Positions 24,846 through 33,700 are shown, counted from the stretch's first letter. The stretch: 43,432 bases of DNA from JBBQVS01 sp038211295 (GCA_038211295.1 JBBQVS010000028.1:1-43432), one strand, 5' to 3'. A program made the numbers and translations. Notes: generated by a model from the letters alone, not told the origin.

Positions 24846-25194
24846 AATGGTGCTCCTTGTCTGGGTGGTCTTGCTTCTAACGGTTTAAGATCTTCGGGCT
24901 AAGGATCATCGTATGCTATTTTTAGCGACGTCTTATGGCGTTCCTCCTCTCCTGCTATGTTTGTTCAAGCTTTGGATGTGCATTTTGTGCGAGTATCCGT
25001 TCTGCACGCGTTTTGTAAAATACAGGGCAACCTCGTTCATCTGTGCTATCCACGAGCATGTGGTGTGGATAAACACTACCATAACGGCTACTCTGTACGT
25101 ACACTTTATAAATGTGTGTACATACTACACAGTACACGAAATAGCCAAGAAAATCAAGCCTTTAGAGACCTATTTACAGATATTTTAGAGAAAA
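24846..25194. other. Intergenic region upstream of the 166-aa protein
   Basis: Frames in this AT-rich stretch encode Cys/Tyr/His-rich peptides with no ribosome site, so I do not call them. I see no clear promoter for the minus-strand gene at 24845 here. Confidence 0.45.
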
Positions 25195-25244
25195 CAAAAA
25201 AAGACACCTCTCACATAAGCTACCTGTTTTATGGTAGAGGTGTC
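25195..25244 (-). terminator. Rho-independent terminator (minus strand)
   Basis: GACACCTCT (25203-25211) pairs with AGAGGTGTC (25236-25244), with an inner TACC/GGTA pairing. Read on the minus strand it is followed by a run of Ts, 16 nt after the small membrane protein stop. Confidence 0.8.
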
Positions 25245-25260
25245 GTGAAACTTTTTAGCA

Positions 25261-25506
25261 CTAGTTTTTTGTCCTATTAACAAAAGCAGTCAATGCACAG
25301 AGAGACGTAAAAAGCGCAGCGAGTACTCCATAGGCTATCTTCCTTGATGGTGATTTCTTAGAAGCGGATACTGCTTGTTGCCGCTTTTCTTGGGTCTCTT
25401 GGTCTTCTCTCGCGTGAGGTAATGGGTCTTTCACTAAAAGATAGATAATAGGTGCGAGCAACACAAAGAATGCAACTACGAGACCATAGACCAGGAATGT
25501 TTCCAT
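25261..25506 (-). CDS. Small two-TM protein
   Basis: 81 aa, not recognised. TM1 at about residues 4-25 (FLVYGLVVAFFVLLAPIIYLL), a charged loop of about 30 residues (HAREDQETQEKRQQ), then TM2 at about 56-76. The frame stays open for a 238-aa ORF, but GGAGG lies 8 nt before this ATG and the upstream part looks like the antisense of the lipid kinase gene. It ends at a good terminator. It diverges from the lipid kinase, 166 nt apart. Confidence 0.7.
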   Translation of the reverse strand: METFLVYGLVVAFFVLLAPIIYLLVKDPLPHAREDQETQEKRQQAVSASKKSPSRKIAYGVLAALFTSLCALTAFVNRTKN

Positions 25507-25672
25507 AAAAAAGTCCTCCATATACATAAAAACAGGAGACGCTAGAGAAGTTGTTTCTCTTGTAGGACACGAATTGTAGGCAAGAAAAGACACACTTTTC
25601 GCATATCTGGTGGCATGGAGGATAGATGATACAATCTGTACAACAATTTCATTGCGCGAAGAGGTGAAAAGT

Positions 25673-26608
25673 ATGAAGACATCGTTGTCTAGCAGCAGTT
25701 CTATTGTTATTCTCAATCCCACCGCCAATCGTGGCAATATGGGAGTGTATCGAGATCTTGTACGTAGACGGTTGAGCAATGAACAAGGATCAGAGCGAAC
25801 AGAGTACATCGAGACAGAGCGTGCAGGTGAGGCACAAGAGCGTGCAATGCACGCGGCCCTGGCGGGCCGCCCTGTAATCATCGTCGGGGGTGACGGTTCT
25901 TTGCATGAAGCCGTCAACGGTATTCTCTCCTCTGGACGACGTGTTCCACTTGGCATTATCCCTGCCGGTTCTGGCAATGATTACGCGTGGAATACGCTCA
26001 AACTGCCACGTACCCCGGCTGAGGCGGTAGAGCGAGCTTTCAATGGAAGCCCGATTGACTCGGATGCTGGCATTGTTAATGGAAAGTATTTCGCCAACTC
26101 ATTCAGCGTCGGGCTGGATGCAGATATCGCGAAAACCGCGGCTTGGCTCAAGAAATACCCTTTAATGAGCGGTGAACGGTTGTATTATACCTCGACAGTA
26201 CAGCAGTTGTTATTTGGATACGGAAAATGTCCCTGGTTGACCTTTGAACTTGATGATGCAACATCGGAAGCTCAAGCTCAAAAAATGCAGACGCACTATG
26301 TTTTAATGGCAGTCACAAATGGCCCGACCTATGGGGCGGGCTTCCGCATCAACCCTACCGCCGATCATACCGATGGCCTGTTTGATGTCTGTACAATCGA
26401 CTATACTCCGCTTCTCCGTGCCTTACGCTTGCTCCCCGTTGTGCAAAAAGGCGAACATTCTAATTTGCCAGAGGTGACGTTTTATCGCTCAAAAACCGTG
26501 CATATAGAAAGCCGTTTCCCCATCAATATTCAGATGGATGGAGAAACGGCGAGCGCGACCAGTTTCGATGCGAAGATACTGCCAGGAGCATTATGGGTAC
26601 GCGTGTAA
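25673..26608 (+). CDS. DagK/YegS-family lipid kinase
   Basis: 311-aa kinase of the diacylglycerol kinase catalytic family, of usual length. VILNPTANRGNMG opens the fold; VGGDGSLHEAVNGIL is the nucleotide-binding motif; IIPAGSGNDYAW the next loop; PTADHTDGLFDVCTID and INIQMDGE the C-terminal beta-sandwich marks. The expected reaction is ATP-dependent phosphorylation of diacylglycerol or a related lipid at the inner membrane face. The frame opens at 25610, but GAAGAGGTG sits just before ATG 25673. A TGATACAAT extended -10 at 25627-25635 may drive it. Its stop is one base from the stop of the convergent nth gene. Compare the longer paralogue at 12555. Confidence 0.9.
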   Translation: MKTSLSSSSSIVILNPTANRGNMGVYRDLVRRRLSNEQGSERTEYIETERAGEAQERAMHAALAGRPVIIVGGDGSLHEAVNGILSSGRRVPLGIIPAGSGNDYAWNTLKLPRTPAEAVERAFNGSPIDSDAGIVNGKYFANSFSVGLDADIAKTAAWLKKYPLMSGERLYYTSTVQQLLFGYGKCPWLTFELDDATSEAQAQKMQTHYVLMAVTNGPTYGAGFRINPTADHTDGLFDVCTIDYTPLLRALRLLPVVQKGEHSNLPEVTFYRSKTVHIESRFPINIQMDGETASATSFDAKILPGALWVRV

Positions 26609-26609
26609 G

Positions 26610-27296
26610 CTACACTTTTTTCGCTTTCACAACAAATGCTGATGGACAAAACTGTGCAAGTGTACATTGCTCACATAATGGTTTACGAGCATCACAGATT
26701 GCGCGACCATGAAAAATGAGTAAGTGCGAGATATTAAGCCAGTCTTGCTCAGGAATAATCTGCATCAGGTCGCGCTCGACTTTTACCGCATCGTCGTTTT
26801 TCGTCCATCCGAGGCGGCGTGAGAGACGACCAACGTGAGTGTCTACAACGACACCTACCTGAATACTAAAGGCATAGCCGAGCACAACATTGGCGGTTTT
26901 GCGGGCGACCCCTGCGAGGCTCAGGAGTTCTGGCATTGTGCGCGGCACCTCTCCGCCAAATTCGGTAATGATACGTTGGGCGGTTGCGCGGATATTTTTT
27001 GCTTTGTTGTGGTAAAAGCCGGTTGAGCGAATGTCCTGTTCCAACTCTTCCTGGCTCACCGTCGCGAAATCCTCGACGTTGCTATACTTTTGAAAAAGCT
27101 TCTTGGTAACAATATTTACCCGTACATCGGTACATTGCGCCGAAAGCTGTGTTGCTATAAGCAGTTCCAGCGGATTTGAGAAGTCCAGAGAGCATCTGGC
27201 TTCAGGGTAGTGTTCTCGTAGTTCGGCGATTATCGCATGAACCTGTTCAACTGATCCCGGCTCAGGCCCCGCGTAGCCAATTACCTGTTGTTCCAT
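26610..27296 (-). CDS. nth: Endonuclease III
   Basis: 228-aa base excision repair glycosylase/AP lyase acting on oxidised pyrimidines. The helix-hairpin-helix is LSLAGVARKTANVVLGYAF with the catalytic lysine in RKTANV; the catalytic aspartate is in VVVDTHVGRLSRRLGW. The C-terminal [4Fe-4S] loop is CDARKPLCEQCTLAQFC, spacing C-x6-C-x2-C-x5-C. LAGVARKT instead of the common LPGVGRKT is a small difference. An AAGGGTG site precedes the ATG. It lies 83 nt behind the phosphopantetheinyl transferase gene and may share its transcript. Confidence 0.96.
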   Translation of the reverse strand: MEQQVIGYAGPEPGSVEQVHAIIAELREHYPEARCSLDFSNPLELLIATQLSAQCTDVRVNIVTKKLFQKYSNVEDFATVSQEELEQDIRSTGFYHNKAKNIRATAQRIITEFGGEVPRTMPELLSLAGVARKTANVVLGYAFSIQVGVVVDTHVGRLSRRLGWTKNDDAVKVERDLMQIIPEQDWLNISHLLIFHGRAICDARKPLCEQCTLAQFCPSAFVVKAKKV

Positions 27297-27379
27297 CTAT
27301 TTCACCCTTTTTCTCTTACATTTACCGACAAGGTAGCAGAACTCCGCCTAATATTCGATCTGGTAGGCTCACTCCCGCT

Positions 27380-28135
27380 CTATACGTTCTCTGTCCAGTT
27401 CCACTGGCGCACTCTCCATTGTTGTTTGCTGTTGATAACAAGAGCGGCCTTGTAATCAGGAAGCAGAATATCGTGCAAAAACCATGCGTTGGCAGCGTCT
27501 GTATTTCCCGCAATTGCGACGATACGGGGAACATCCTGGAGGGCGAACGAGACCTCGAACTGAGAGAGCGGCATCGCTAGACCATTGCTACATGCTTTTA
27601 AGTACGCCTCTTTCCGCGTCCATGCCGCAAAAAAAGCTTTTGTTTGCTCATCTTGAGAAAGAGCACGAAAGTTCTTTTTCTCTTGCACGGAAAAAAAACT
27701 ATCTACTATCGCTGTCAGCTCTGGCAACGTCGATATATATTCAATATCAATGCCAACTGCATAGTGTTGTACAAACGCATAGAGGGCCAGTTCATGAGAG
27801 TGCGAAACATTAAACTGAATATCTCTGGCAAGCTCTGACTGTTCTATAGAAGGCTTGCCGTTCTCACCATAAATAAAGCGCAGATGTTGCGGTGCAAGGT
27901 CAAGGTATTGCCCCAAGATTGCACGAAGCAGGCCACGCCCAACAATGAAAGCATTTTGCCTCCACTCGAAGCGAAACCGTCTAGCTCGCTCCTGCTCATC
28001 GAGTGAGAGTATTTGCCACAGATTTGTACGTAAGCTTACAGGTTGCTCAAGTGAGGCACGCCAGATATGTACCTCACCTGCGGGTAGCAGAAGCTTGTCG
28101 GGTGGTGATGACCACTGCTCGCCAAAAAAAGTCAT
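27380..28135 (-). CDS. 4'-phosphopantetheinyl transferase (Sfp type)
   Basis: 251-aa enzyme that moves the phosphopantetheine arm from CoA to a carrier-protein serine, activating polyketide, peptide or fatty acid synthases. The Sfp signatures are VGIDIEYI (Mg-binding acidic residues) and FFAAWTRKEAYLKACSNGL (WxxKEAxxK). RFRFEWRQNAFIVGRGLLRAIL and NGKPSI ... IQFNVSHSHELALYAF are the usual N-terminal marks. No synthase or carrier gene is in the window, so the target is elsewhere. It is preceded by 12 nt and then the Rho-N-like gene, with ParA further up: an unusual operon. Confidence 0.93.
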   Translation of the reverse strand: MTFFGEQWSSPPDKLLLPAGEVHIWRASLEQPVSLRTNLWQILSLDEQERARRFRFEWRQNAFIVGRGLLRAILGQYLDLAPQHLRFIYGENGKPSIEQSELARDIQFNVSHSHELALYAFVQHYAVGIDIEYISTLPELTAIVDSFFSVQEKKNFRALSQDEQTKAFFAAWTRKEAYLKACSNGLAMPLSQFEVSFALQDVPRIVAIAGNTDAANAWFLHDILLPDYKAALVINSKQQWRVRQWNWTENV

Positions 28136-28147
28136 TTTGGTGCCATC

Positions 28148-28534
28148 CTACGCATTCTGGATAGCGAATTGTTCGCTGTGCTTCTGCCCCTGACTCGCCA
28201 ATATTTTACTGATAAGTTCGGCTTTTGTTTTGGCGGATGTAGAGATGTGTAGTGTGACAACAAGTTCTTTCAATTCCGCAACTTTTTTGCTTCTTAACTG
28301 TGCCTCCGTGAAGATGGGCAGAGAAGATGTTGCCGACTTTTCTGCCGCGTTTGTAGAAAGCGTTGTCTCACGCTGTTGTATATCCGACGAATCGTATGTC
28401 GCAAGTTCTGGTTGCAACTGCACGAACGGGACATTGGGCAGTCGGCGCAAGACAATAACAATATTCGCTAGCAATTCCGCGAGTTCGTGTACTTGCATTT
28501 GCTCAAGTTGAGCAACGGTCAAACGTGTCTTCAT
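28148..28534 (-). CDS. Small protein with C-terminal Rho-N/SAP-like domain
   Basis: 128 aa. The N-terminal half (TVAQLEQMQVHELAELLANIVIVLRRL) is helical, the middle is Ser/Thr-rich, and the last 50 residues contain LRSKKVAELKELVVTLHISTSAKTKAELISKILAS, which matches the helix-extended-helix pattern of Rho N-terminal/SAP domains that bind nucleic acid. An AAAGGA site precedes the ATG. It is encoded between ParA (43 nt upstream) and the phosphopantetheinyl transferase gene (12 nt downstream). It could be the DNA-binding partner of ParA, but that is a hypothesis. Confidence 0.7.
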   Translation of the reverse strand: MKTRLTVAQLEQMQVHELAELLANIVIVLRRLPNVPFVQLQPELATYDSSDIQQRETTLSTNAAEKSATSSLPIFTEAQLRSKKVAELKELVVTLHISTSAKTKAELISKILASQGQKHSEQFAIQNA

Positions 28535-28577
28535 TGATATTTTCCTTTACATACTTTTTTCTGCTCTTTATAATCAA

Positions 28578-29420
28578 TTAGCGTTTTCTTCGAGAACTTA
28601 GATGGTAGATACGACTAATAAACTCTCCTGCCACATCTTTGAACTGTTCTTGTAATTTTAGCGTCATGCCGACTGCGGACGGAGTGACACTTATAGGCAT
28701 ACGATCATCAGGCGCTTTAGCAACCTCAACGCTGTCGCTAATGGAATGACGAAATACGTCACCGGGATAATCGGCCCGCACCTTCTGACTATATGCTTCG
28801 TGATGTTTGGCGTTTGTCTTGATGCGTGTGAGAACAATTCCGCCTAGCACTGGCCCGATAAAAGGTGCGTCGGTTCTAGGAAAGAGCTTGTTGATTGAAC
28901 GTTGTAAGAGTGCGATGCCATAGGTCGAAAGAAAATCAGGTACGGTAGGCACAACATAGGCGTTGCTTGCCTGGAGACTATTTTTTGTGACTGGATTGAA
29001 GTTTGGGGGACAATCGCAAATGATATAGTCGTACTCGTCGAAAACCTCTTGAAGACAACGTTGCAAAATGTTGTGTCCCACGAAATCGGAAAGGCCCAGA
29101 TCGACATCCACAAGGTCGGGGCTAGAAGGTAAGAGATCAAAGCCAAAGACGGTTGGTATTACGTCATGCACAATAGCATTTCTAATAGGAAACATTGTGT
29201 CGCGTTGCTCGAAGACATTATACGTTGAGCCATTAACCTCTTTCCATGTAAGCCATTTTTCTTGTGCCATCACGTAGAAGGTCGCGCTTGCCTGCGGATC
29301 GAGATCAACGAGCAGTGTTTTTCGTCCGTGATGTTGCGCGAGTGCTGCGGAAATCTCAACACTCATGGTTGATTTTCCCACGCCACCCTTGAAATTGAGA
29401 ATAGTCACAATCTGGGCCAT
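28578..29420 (-). CDS. ParA/Soj-family ATPase (orphan)
   Basis: 280-aa deviant Walker ATPase. Walker A FKGGVGKST, Walker A' LLVDLDPQASATFY and Walker B YDYIICDCPPNF are all intact. Family members form ATP-dependent dimers on DNA or membranes and position plasmids, chromosomes or protein complexes. No ParB, centromere-like repeat array or replication gene is nearby, so simple plasmid partition is unlikely. ATG 29420 was chosen; GTG 29426, two codons earlier, is possible, with AGGTTGTAGG upstream. First gene of the ParA / Rho-N-like / Sfp run, with a good promoter at 29486-29515. Confidence 0.9.
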   Translation of the reverse strand: MAQIVTILNFKGGVGKSTMSVEISAALAQHHGRKTLLVDLDPQASATFYVMAQEKWLTWKEVNGSTYNVFEQRDTMFPIRNAIVHDVIPTVFGFDLLPSSPDLVDVDLGLSDFVGHNILQRCLQEVFDEYDYIICDCPPNFNPVTKNSLQASNAYVVPTVPDFLSTYGIALLQRSINKLFPRTDAPFIGPVLGGIVLTRIKTNAKHHEAYSQKVRADYPGDVFRHSISDSVEVAKAPDDRMPISVTPSAVGMTLKLQEQFKDVAGEFISRIYHLSSRRKR

Positions 29421-29485
29421 ACTCACCTACAACCTATCGGCATTACTTGCAATACATCGCTAAAAGCTTTTTCCAAAGTACGCAG

Positions 29486-29515
29486 ATTATGACAGAGCAG
29501 ACCATATCATGTCAA
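29486..29515 (-). promoter_or_regulatory. Promoter of the ParA operon
   Basis: Minus strand: TTGACA (29515-29510), 18-nt spacer, CATAAT (29491-29486), about 66 nt before the start codon. Confidence 0.55.
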
Positions 29516-29697
29516 GCAGCATTTATGCCTATGCTTGTTCTACACACTTCATACGATCTCGAAAGCAGAGGTAAAACCAAAAGTCCTGTTTTTCATAGAA
29601 ACAAAGCATTCTTGTATACAATACTAACGATTTGTTATGGCAAAGAAAAGATCAGAGAATACTCTACTGGAGAGTAGCACAGTTACTGGGGGTAATT

Positions 29698-30912
29698 ATG
29701 ACGCCAAATCGCCAACTGAAGCACGCCCGCGAAGCGCGTGGCTGGTCTCATGCGAAGGTTGCGAAAGAGGTTGGAACCGACGCGACAACGGTAAGTCGCT
29801 GGGAGCGCGGCCTTTTTGCGCCAACACCATACTTTTGTGAGCATTTGTGTACCCTTTTCGAGAAGGATGCGAAAGCACTGGGATTGTTAGAGCCAGCACA
29901 ACTTTCGCAAGAAAAGGCAGAAAAATTGCAAAAGCTGACAAAAAAGTATAACGTCGCTAATGGAGAAGCAAATCTCGTTGTACCAGCACGACAGGAACCG
30001 CCCGTACCCGCTGCGGTTCCTACTCAAGAGCAACCAGCTAGCACACGCTGGGAACAGGCATATGTGCAGGCGTTGCAAAAGCAATCGGGTGGGGTCACGC
30101 CGCTCAAGGAATTCGGCAAGAGTGTTTTTGAGCACATCAAACATTCCAACGCAGGAATTGTGGACTCTCTGAAACTTACACCTATACCGCTCTCTGCGTT
30201 CAGGCTTCCTGCACAAAATAGTGCGACCAGCACTTCCAGTACGCATAAAAAGCAAAATAGCTATCTAAAACGTCCTGTATTACTCGGTGGAATTGTAGTA
30301 TCGCTTCTCTTGCTGCTTGCTAGTAGTTTATTCTTTTTTAAGCCCTTCTTTTCTTCATCACTAAAGGGGCATGTGCCGCCAACCCCTACCCTCACGACCT
30401 CTCACAACGCTGCACAATTTCCCGTCCAGACTATGCCGCCGAGCGTTCCTCTTACACCAACCATACCGGTTGCACCCGTTTCGACGACTACAATACCCGC
30501 GCAATTACCTACGCCTGTGGTGTCTGTGCCTGCTATCGTGCCAACGGTGCCTGCTGCCACTTTGATACCGACAGCGCCACCCGCTACTGCAACCGTGCCT
30601 GTGTTCCCACCAATAACCGTGTCGGTCTTTCCGAACGTACTTACTACCCAGAACTGTGTAGCTGAATCAATCAGGTATCGCTGCACCGTTACGCTCACGG
30701 TGACGAGCAGTCCACAGAAATCGGTTTTCTGGCAAGCTTCAAGTACAGGCGGTCAAGCCCACTTTAGCCCGTCGGGAGGATTTGGTTCTGTCAACCAACC
30801 TATTCAAGTAATTACGTATCTGTACAACGCTTGTCAGCAAGGAGGGCAGGTCACATTTGTTTTTCGTTCAAGTCTCTCGACAGGCACCGCTTCTCTCAAC
30901 TGGCAGTGCTAG
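29698..30912 (+). CDS. Membrane-anchored XRE-type HTH protein with extracytoplasmic domain
   Basis: 404 aa. An XRE helix-turn-helix fills residues 5-60 (LKHAREARGWSHAKVAKEVG, TVSRWERG). A polar linker leads to one TM helix at 194-214 (VLLGGIVVSLLLLLASSLFFF). Outside the membrane a Pro/Thr/Val-rich stalk (226-306) carries a beta-rich domain (308-404) with four cysteines at 320, 329, 379 and 404, likely disulfides. The layout recalls RodZ or CadC: DNA binding inside, sensing or wall contact outside. GGGGGT sits before ATG 29698; the frame itself opens at 29632. It is divergent from the ParA operon, 277 nt apart. The DNA target is unknown. Confidence 0.85.
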   Translation: MTPNRQLKHAREARGWSHAKVAKEVGTDATTVSRWERGLFAPTPYFCEHLCTLFEKDAKALGLLEPAQLSQEKAEKLQKLTKKYNVANGEANLVVPARQEPPVPAAVPTQEQPASTRWEQAYVQALQKQSGGVTPLKEFGKSVFEHIKHSNAGIVDSLKLTPIPLSAFRLPAQNSATSTSSTHKKQNSYLKRPVLLGGIVVSLLLLLASSLFFFKPFFSSSLKGHVPPTPTLTTSHNAAQFPVQTMPPSVPLTPTIPVAPVSTTTIPAQLPTPVVSVPAIVPTVPAATLIPTAPPATATVPVFPPITVSVFPNVLTTQNCVAESIRYRCTVTLTVTSSPQKSVFWQASSTGGQAHFSPSGGFGSVNQPIQVITYLYNACQQGGQVTFVFRSSLSTGTASLNWQC

Positions 30913-30968
30913 CCGTGATTATTTGGGCGCATCAGTACATTGGTTGAGCGTGTTATAAACAGTTCTAG

Positions 30969-33542
30969 CTATGCCTCGATAAGCAATCTTCTAAGAACCT
31001 TTCCTACAAGGTTCTTGGGAAGCTCAGTACGAAACTCGATCTGTCTGGGAACTTTGTAGCCATCGAGCCGTTCGCGACATAAAGCCAGTAGCTCATCAGG
31101 AGTGGCCTGCTCACCGCGTTTTAGTACTACAACGGCTTTGATGTAGGAAGAAGTTGCTGAACCTGCGCTAACAACCGCCGCTTCCAGCACTTTAGGATGC
31201 TCGTAAAGCACTTCCTCAATATCGCGTGGATAGACGTTATACGCGCCGGAGAGGATCAGGTCTTTCTTGCGGTCAACAATAGTGAAGAAGCCGTCCTCGT
31301 CCATTCGCACGAGATCACCTGTATGGAGCCAACCGCCGCGTAAGACTTGTGCCGTCTCATCGGGCATATTCCAGTAACCTTGCATAACTTGTGGCCCCTG
31401 TATCAGAAGTTCACCAATCTTACCAACGGACACGGGGACTCCTGTTTGTACATCGACAACGCGAGCATTGGTACTGGACATGGGAATGCCGATACTGCCA
31501 ATGCGCCGCTCGCCTTGAAAAGGGTTCGAGTGCGTGACGGGCGACGCCTCCGTTAAGCCATATCCTTCTACAAGATGTCCTTTTGTAAGCTTCTCGAACG
31601 CCTCCTGCACTTCAACCGGTAGCGAGGCCGAGCCACTGGTACAGTTACGGATAGAGGCGACACCGTAGCTTCTCACCCTGGGGTAGTTCGCAATGGCGAG
31701 GTACATTGCGGGTACGCCGGGAAAAATGCTGGGATGGTGCGTCTTAATAGCTGTCATAATCTGACCAATGCGATCAGTTGGCATCATGACCAGCGAGCCT
31801 GCAAGCGCAATCGAGAGATTCATGGTATTGGTGAGTCCATAAGAGTGCGAAAGCGGCAAGACACCCAGCACCACCTCGCGTCCGCGCTGTGCGTTGGGAA
31901 CCCAGTGGCGCACCTGAGCAACGTTGATTACCATGTTACGATGCGATAACATCACCCCTTTAGGCGTATCTGTTGTGCCAGAGGTGTACTGGATAAGCGC
32001 GAGCTGCTCCGATGTGACGCCAGTCGCTAGCGGCGTGGTAGGTTGCCTACGCAACAAGTGTTGGAAGTTGTGTACCTTCCATAAAGAGTGCCCTGTCGTT
32101 TGAACAAGCGTCGTACTTTCCTGTACTGTGCTTTCGTCCCGTAATGCGTGTGTGGTGATACCCTCAATCAGACTCGCGAGCAAAACGCGTTTCTGCATAG
32201 GAAGATATTCACGGACATCACTATATATCACATGCTGTATATGTGTATCGCGACAAACCTGTTTCACGAGTGCGTGGTAAGACGATAGTGTGAGCAAAAT
32301 CGTAGACTTAGAGTCCTGCAACTGATGGTGAATCTCTGTCTCGTTCGAGAGTGGACTGCCCAGGACGGCAACACCACCAGCTTTCAAAATGCCGTAGAAG
32401 CCAATGACACACTGTGGAACATTCGGCAAAATAATTGCTACACGGTCTCCAATTTTAACATCAAGGTTGTGGAGTGCGTGCGCGAAACGGTTGCTAAGAG
32501 AGTCCAGTTCGCGATAACCAATCTTCTGGTTAAAGAAGATAAGCGCGGCTCGGTGTGGATACTCGATGGCGGCATTGCTAAGAAGGTCGTGAAGCGGTTG
32601 TTCTGGCAAGGGGAGTCGTTCGGGAACATGGTCGTCATAGTGTTGTAGCCAGGGCATCGCAACCAGTCTATTCGCTGGATTGGCAGGCGCGAACGAGAGT
32701 TTTGGCGCGGTCTCTAATGAGAACGCCGCGTTTGACTCTGCTACCGTGGCCGCGCTAGCTATCGAAACCGCGGACTCGACGAAGCGACGAATGGCGCGGT
32801 TGACGGCATCGGGGCGTTCTAGTTGTACAAGATGCGCGGAGACAGAAATAACTACCTGTTGCGCTCTGGGAATACTGCGTGGCACATCGTCATAGTGTGC
32901 GCGTAAGAAGACGGTATCGCGATGTCCCAGAATAACAAGCGTGGGTACACGTAAGTGTGGAAAGTGTTCACTTCCACGCCAGACACCCATAATCTGGTCA
33001 TGCATCGGCTTGAGAGTTCGGACAGGCGCGTATAAAACCGCGCCGACTTTTTTGGCGGCGAAGCTAAAGAGCGGGTCTGGCACAAGCTTCATTAAACGGG
33101 TAATGATGGGCCGCACAATAAAGCTAGAAGGAACGCCCACGAGAACCAGGCTCGAAACAGCCTGTGGGTGGCGTAGCGCGTACTCGGTGGCAATGGCACC
33201 GCCAAAGGAATGCGCGATGAGTGAGAATGGTTGTGGTACAGCAAGTGCGGTTAAAATAAATTCTACATCGTCAACAAGCCCGTCCATTGTGTATGGAAAT
33301 GTATAATCATCACCGCTGAGGCCGTGACCGCGTAAATCAGGGGCAATTACGCGCATATGTTGCCCGAAGAAGCGCAGCTGATAGAGCCACTGTAGTGCGT
33401 TGCCACCATAACCGTGTATAAGTACCATCGTATGCGTTGCATTCTGAGGATGAATGTCAATGATGCTAATGCGACGAAGTGGTCGTCCAACCTTGCCGCT
33501 CGTATAAAGGGTGCGACGATAAAACTCAACATCCAGTGTCAT
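30969..33542 (-). CDS. Alpha/beta-hydrolase fused to AMP-forming acyl-CoA synthetase
   Basis: 857-aa fusion. Residues about 1-270 are an alpha/beta-hydrolase: oxyanion HGYGG, nucleophile SLIAHSFGGAIATEYAL, acid in LGHRDTVF and histidine in SAHLVQLERPDAVN. Residues about 300-857 are an acyl/aryl-CoA ligase: YTSGTTDTPKGVMLSH (phosphate loop), VEGYGLTEASPVTHSNP, GGWLHTGDLVRMDEDGFFTIVDRKKDLIL and the catalytic lysine region PKNLVGKVLRR. The simplest reading is that the hydrolase frees an acid from an ester, and the ligase activates it to acyl-CoA. AGGAGG lies 4 nt before ATG 33542; the frame opens 8 codons earlier. Single gene. Confidence 0.92.
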   Translation of the reverse strand: MTLDVEFYRRTLYTSGKVGRPLRRISIIDIHPQNATHTMVLIHGYGGNALQWLYQLRFFGQHMRVIAPDLRGHGLSGDDYTFPYTMDGLVDDVEFILTALAVPQPFSLIAHSFGGAIATEYALRHPQAVSSLVLVGVPSSFIVRPIITRLMKLVPDPLFSFAAKKVGAVLYAPVRTLKPMHDQIMGVWRGSEHFPHLRVPTLVILGHRDTVFLRAHYDDVPRSIPRAQQVVISVSAHLVQLERPDAVNRAIRRFVESAVSIASAATVAESNAAFSLETAPKLSFAPANPANRLVAMPWLQHYDDHVPERLPLPEQPLHDLLSNAAIEYPHRAALIFFNQKIGYRELDSLSNRFAHALHNLDVKIGDRVAIILPNVPQCVIGFYGILKAGGVAVLGSPLSNETEIHHQLQDSKSTILLTLSSYHALVKQVCRDTHIQHVIYSDVREYLPMQKRVLLASLIEGITTHALRDESTVQESTTLVQTTGHSLWKVHNFQHLLRRQPTTPLATGVTSEQLALIQYTSGTTDTPKGVMLSHRNMVINVAQVRHWVPNAQRGREVVLGVLPLSHSYGLTNTMNLSIALAGSLVMMPTDRIGQIMTAIKTHHPSIFPGVPAMYLAIANYPRVRSYGVASIRNCTSGSASLPVEVQEAFEKLTKGHLVEGYGLTEASPVTHSNPFQGERRIGSIGIPMSSTNARVVDVQTGVPVSVGKIGELLIQGPQVMQGYWNMPDETAQVLRGGWLHTGDLVRMDEDGFFTIVDRKKDLILSGAYNVYPRDIEEVLYEHPKVLEAAVVSAGSATSSYIKAVVVLKRGEQATPDELLALCRERLDGYKVPRQIEFRTELPKNLVGKVLRRLLIEA

Positions 33543-33600
33543 ACGGCCTCCTATGCGACTATGCATACACGCGTTGCTGTGGCTTGATGAAATTTGAACA

Positions 33601-33609
33601 AGTATAGCA
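33601..33609 (-). promoter_or_regulatory. Extended -10 promoter for the hydrolase-ligase gene
   Basis: Minus strand TGCTATACT (TGnTATAAT-like), 59 nt before the start codon. No clear -35. Confidence 0.4.
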
Positions 33610-33637
33610 CACTTGGAGGAAGAAAGGCATGTCTGTA

Positions 33638-33700
33638 GGAATCACTTTAGCGCGTCCTGCTATTAATGAACCAGCGTACAGGACGCGCTAAAATGATTCC
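33638..33700. repeat. Long imperfect hairpin (22-bp arms)
   Basis: 33638-33659 and 33679-33700 are inverted copies of 22 nt with a single mismatch, around a 19-nt spacer. GTCT/AGAC just outside extends the stem. It lies 20 nt after the stop of the 95-aa gene and upstream of the hydrolase-ligase promoter. No T-run, so it may be a processing or protective hairpin, or a small repeat element. Confidence 0.75.

Noticed and set aside
24913..25280. Two overlapping plus-strand frames of 91 and 107 aa
   Set aside because: Cys/Tyr-rich composition, no ribosome site, and one runs across a terminator.
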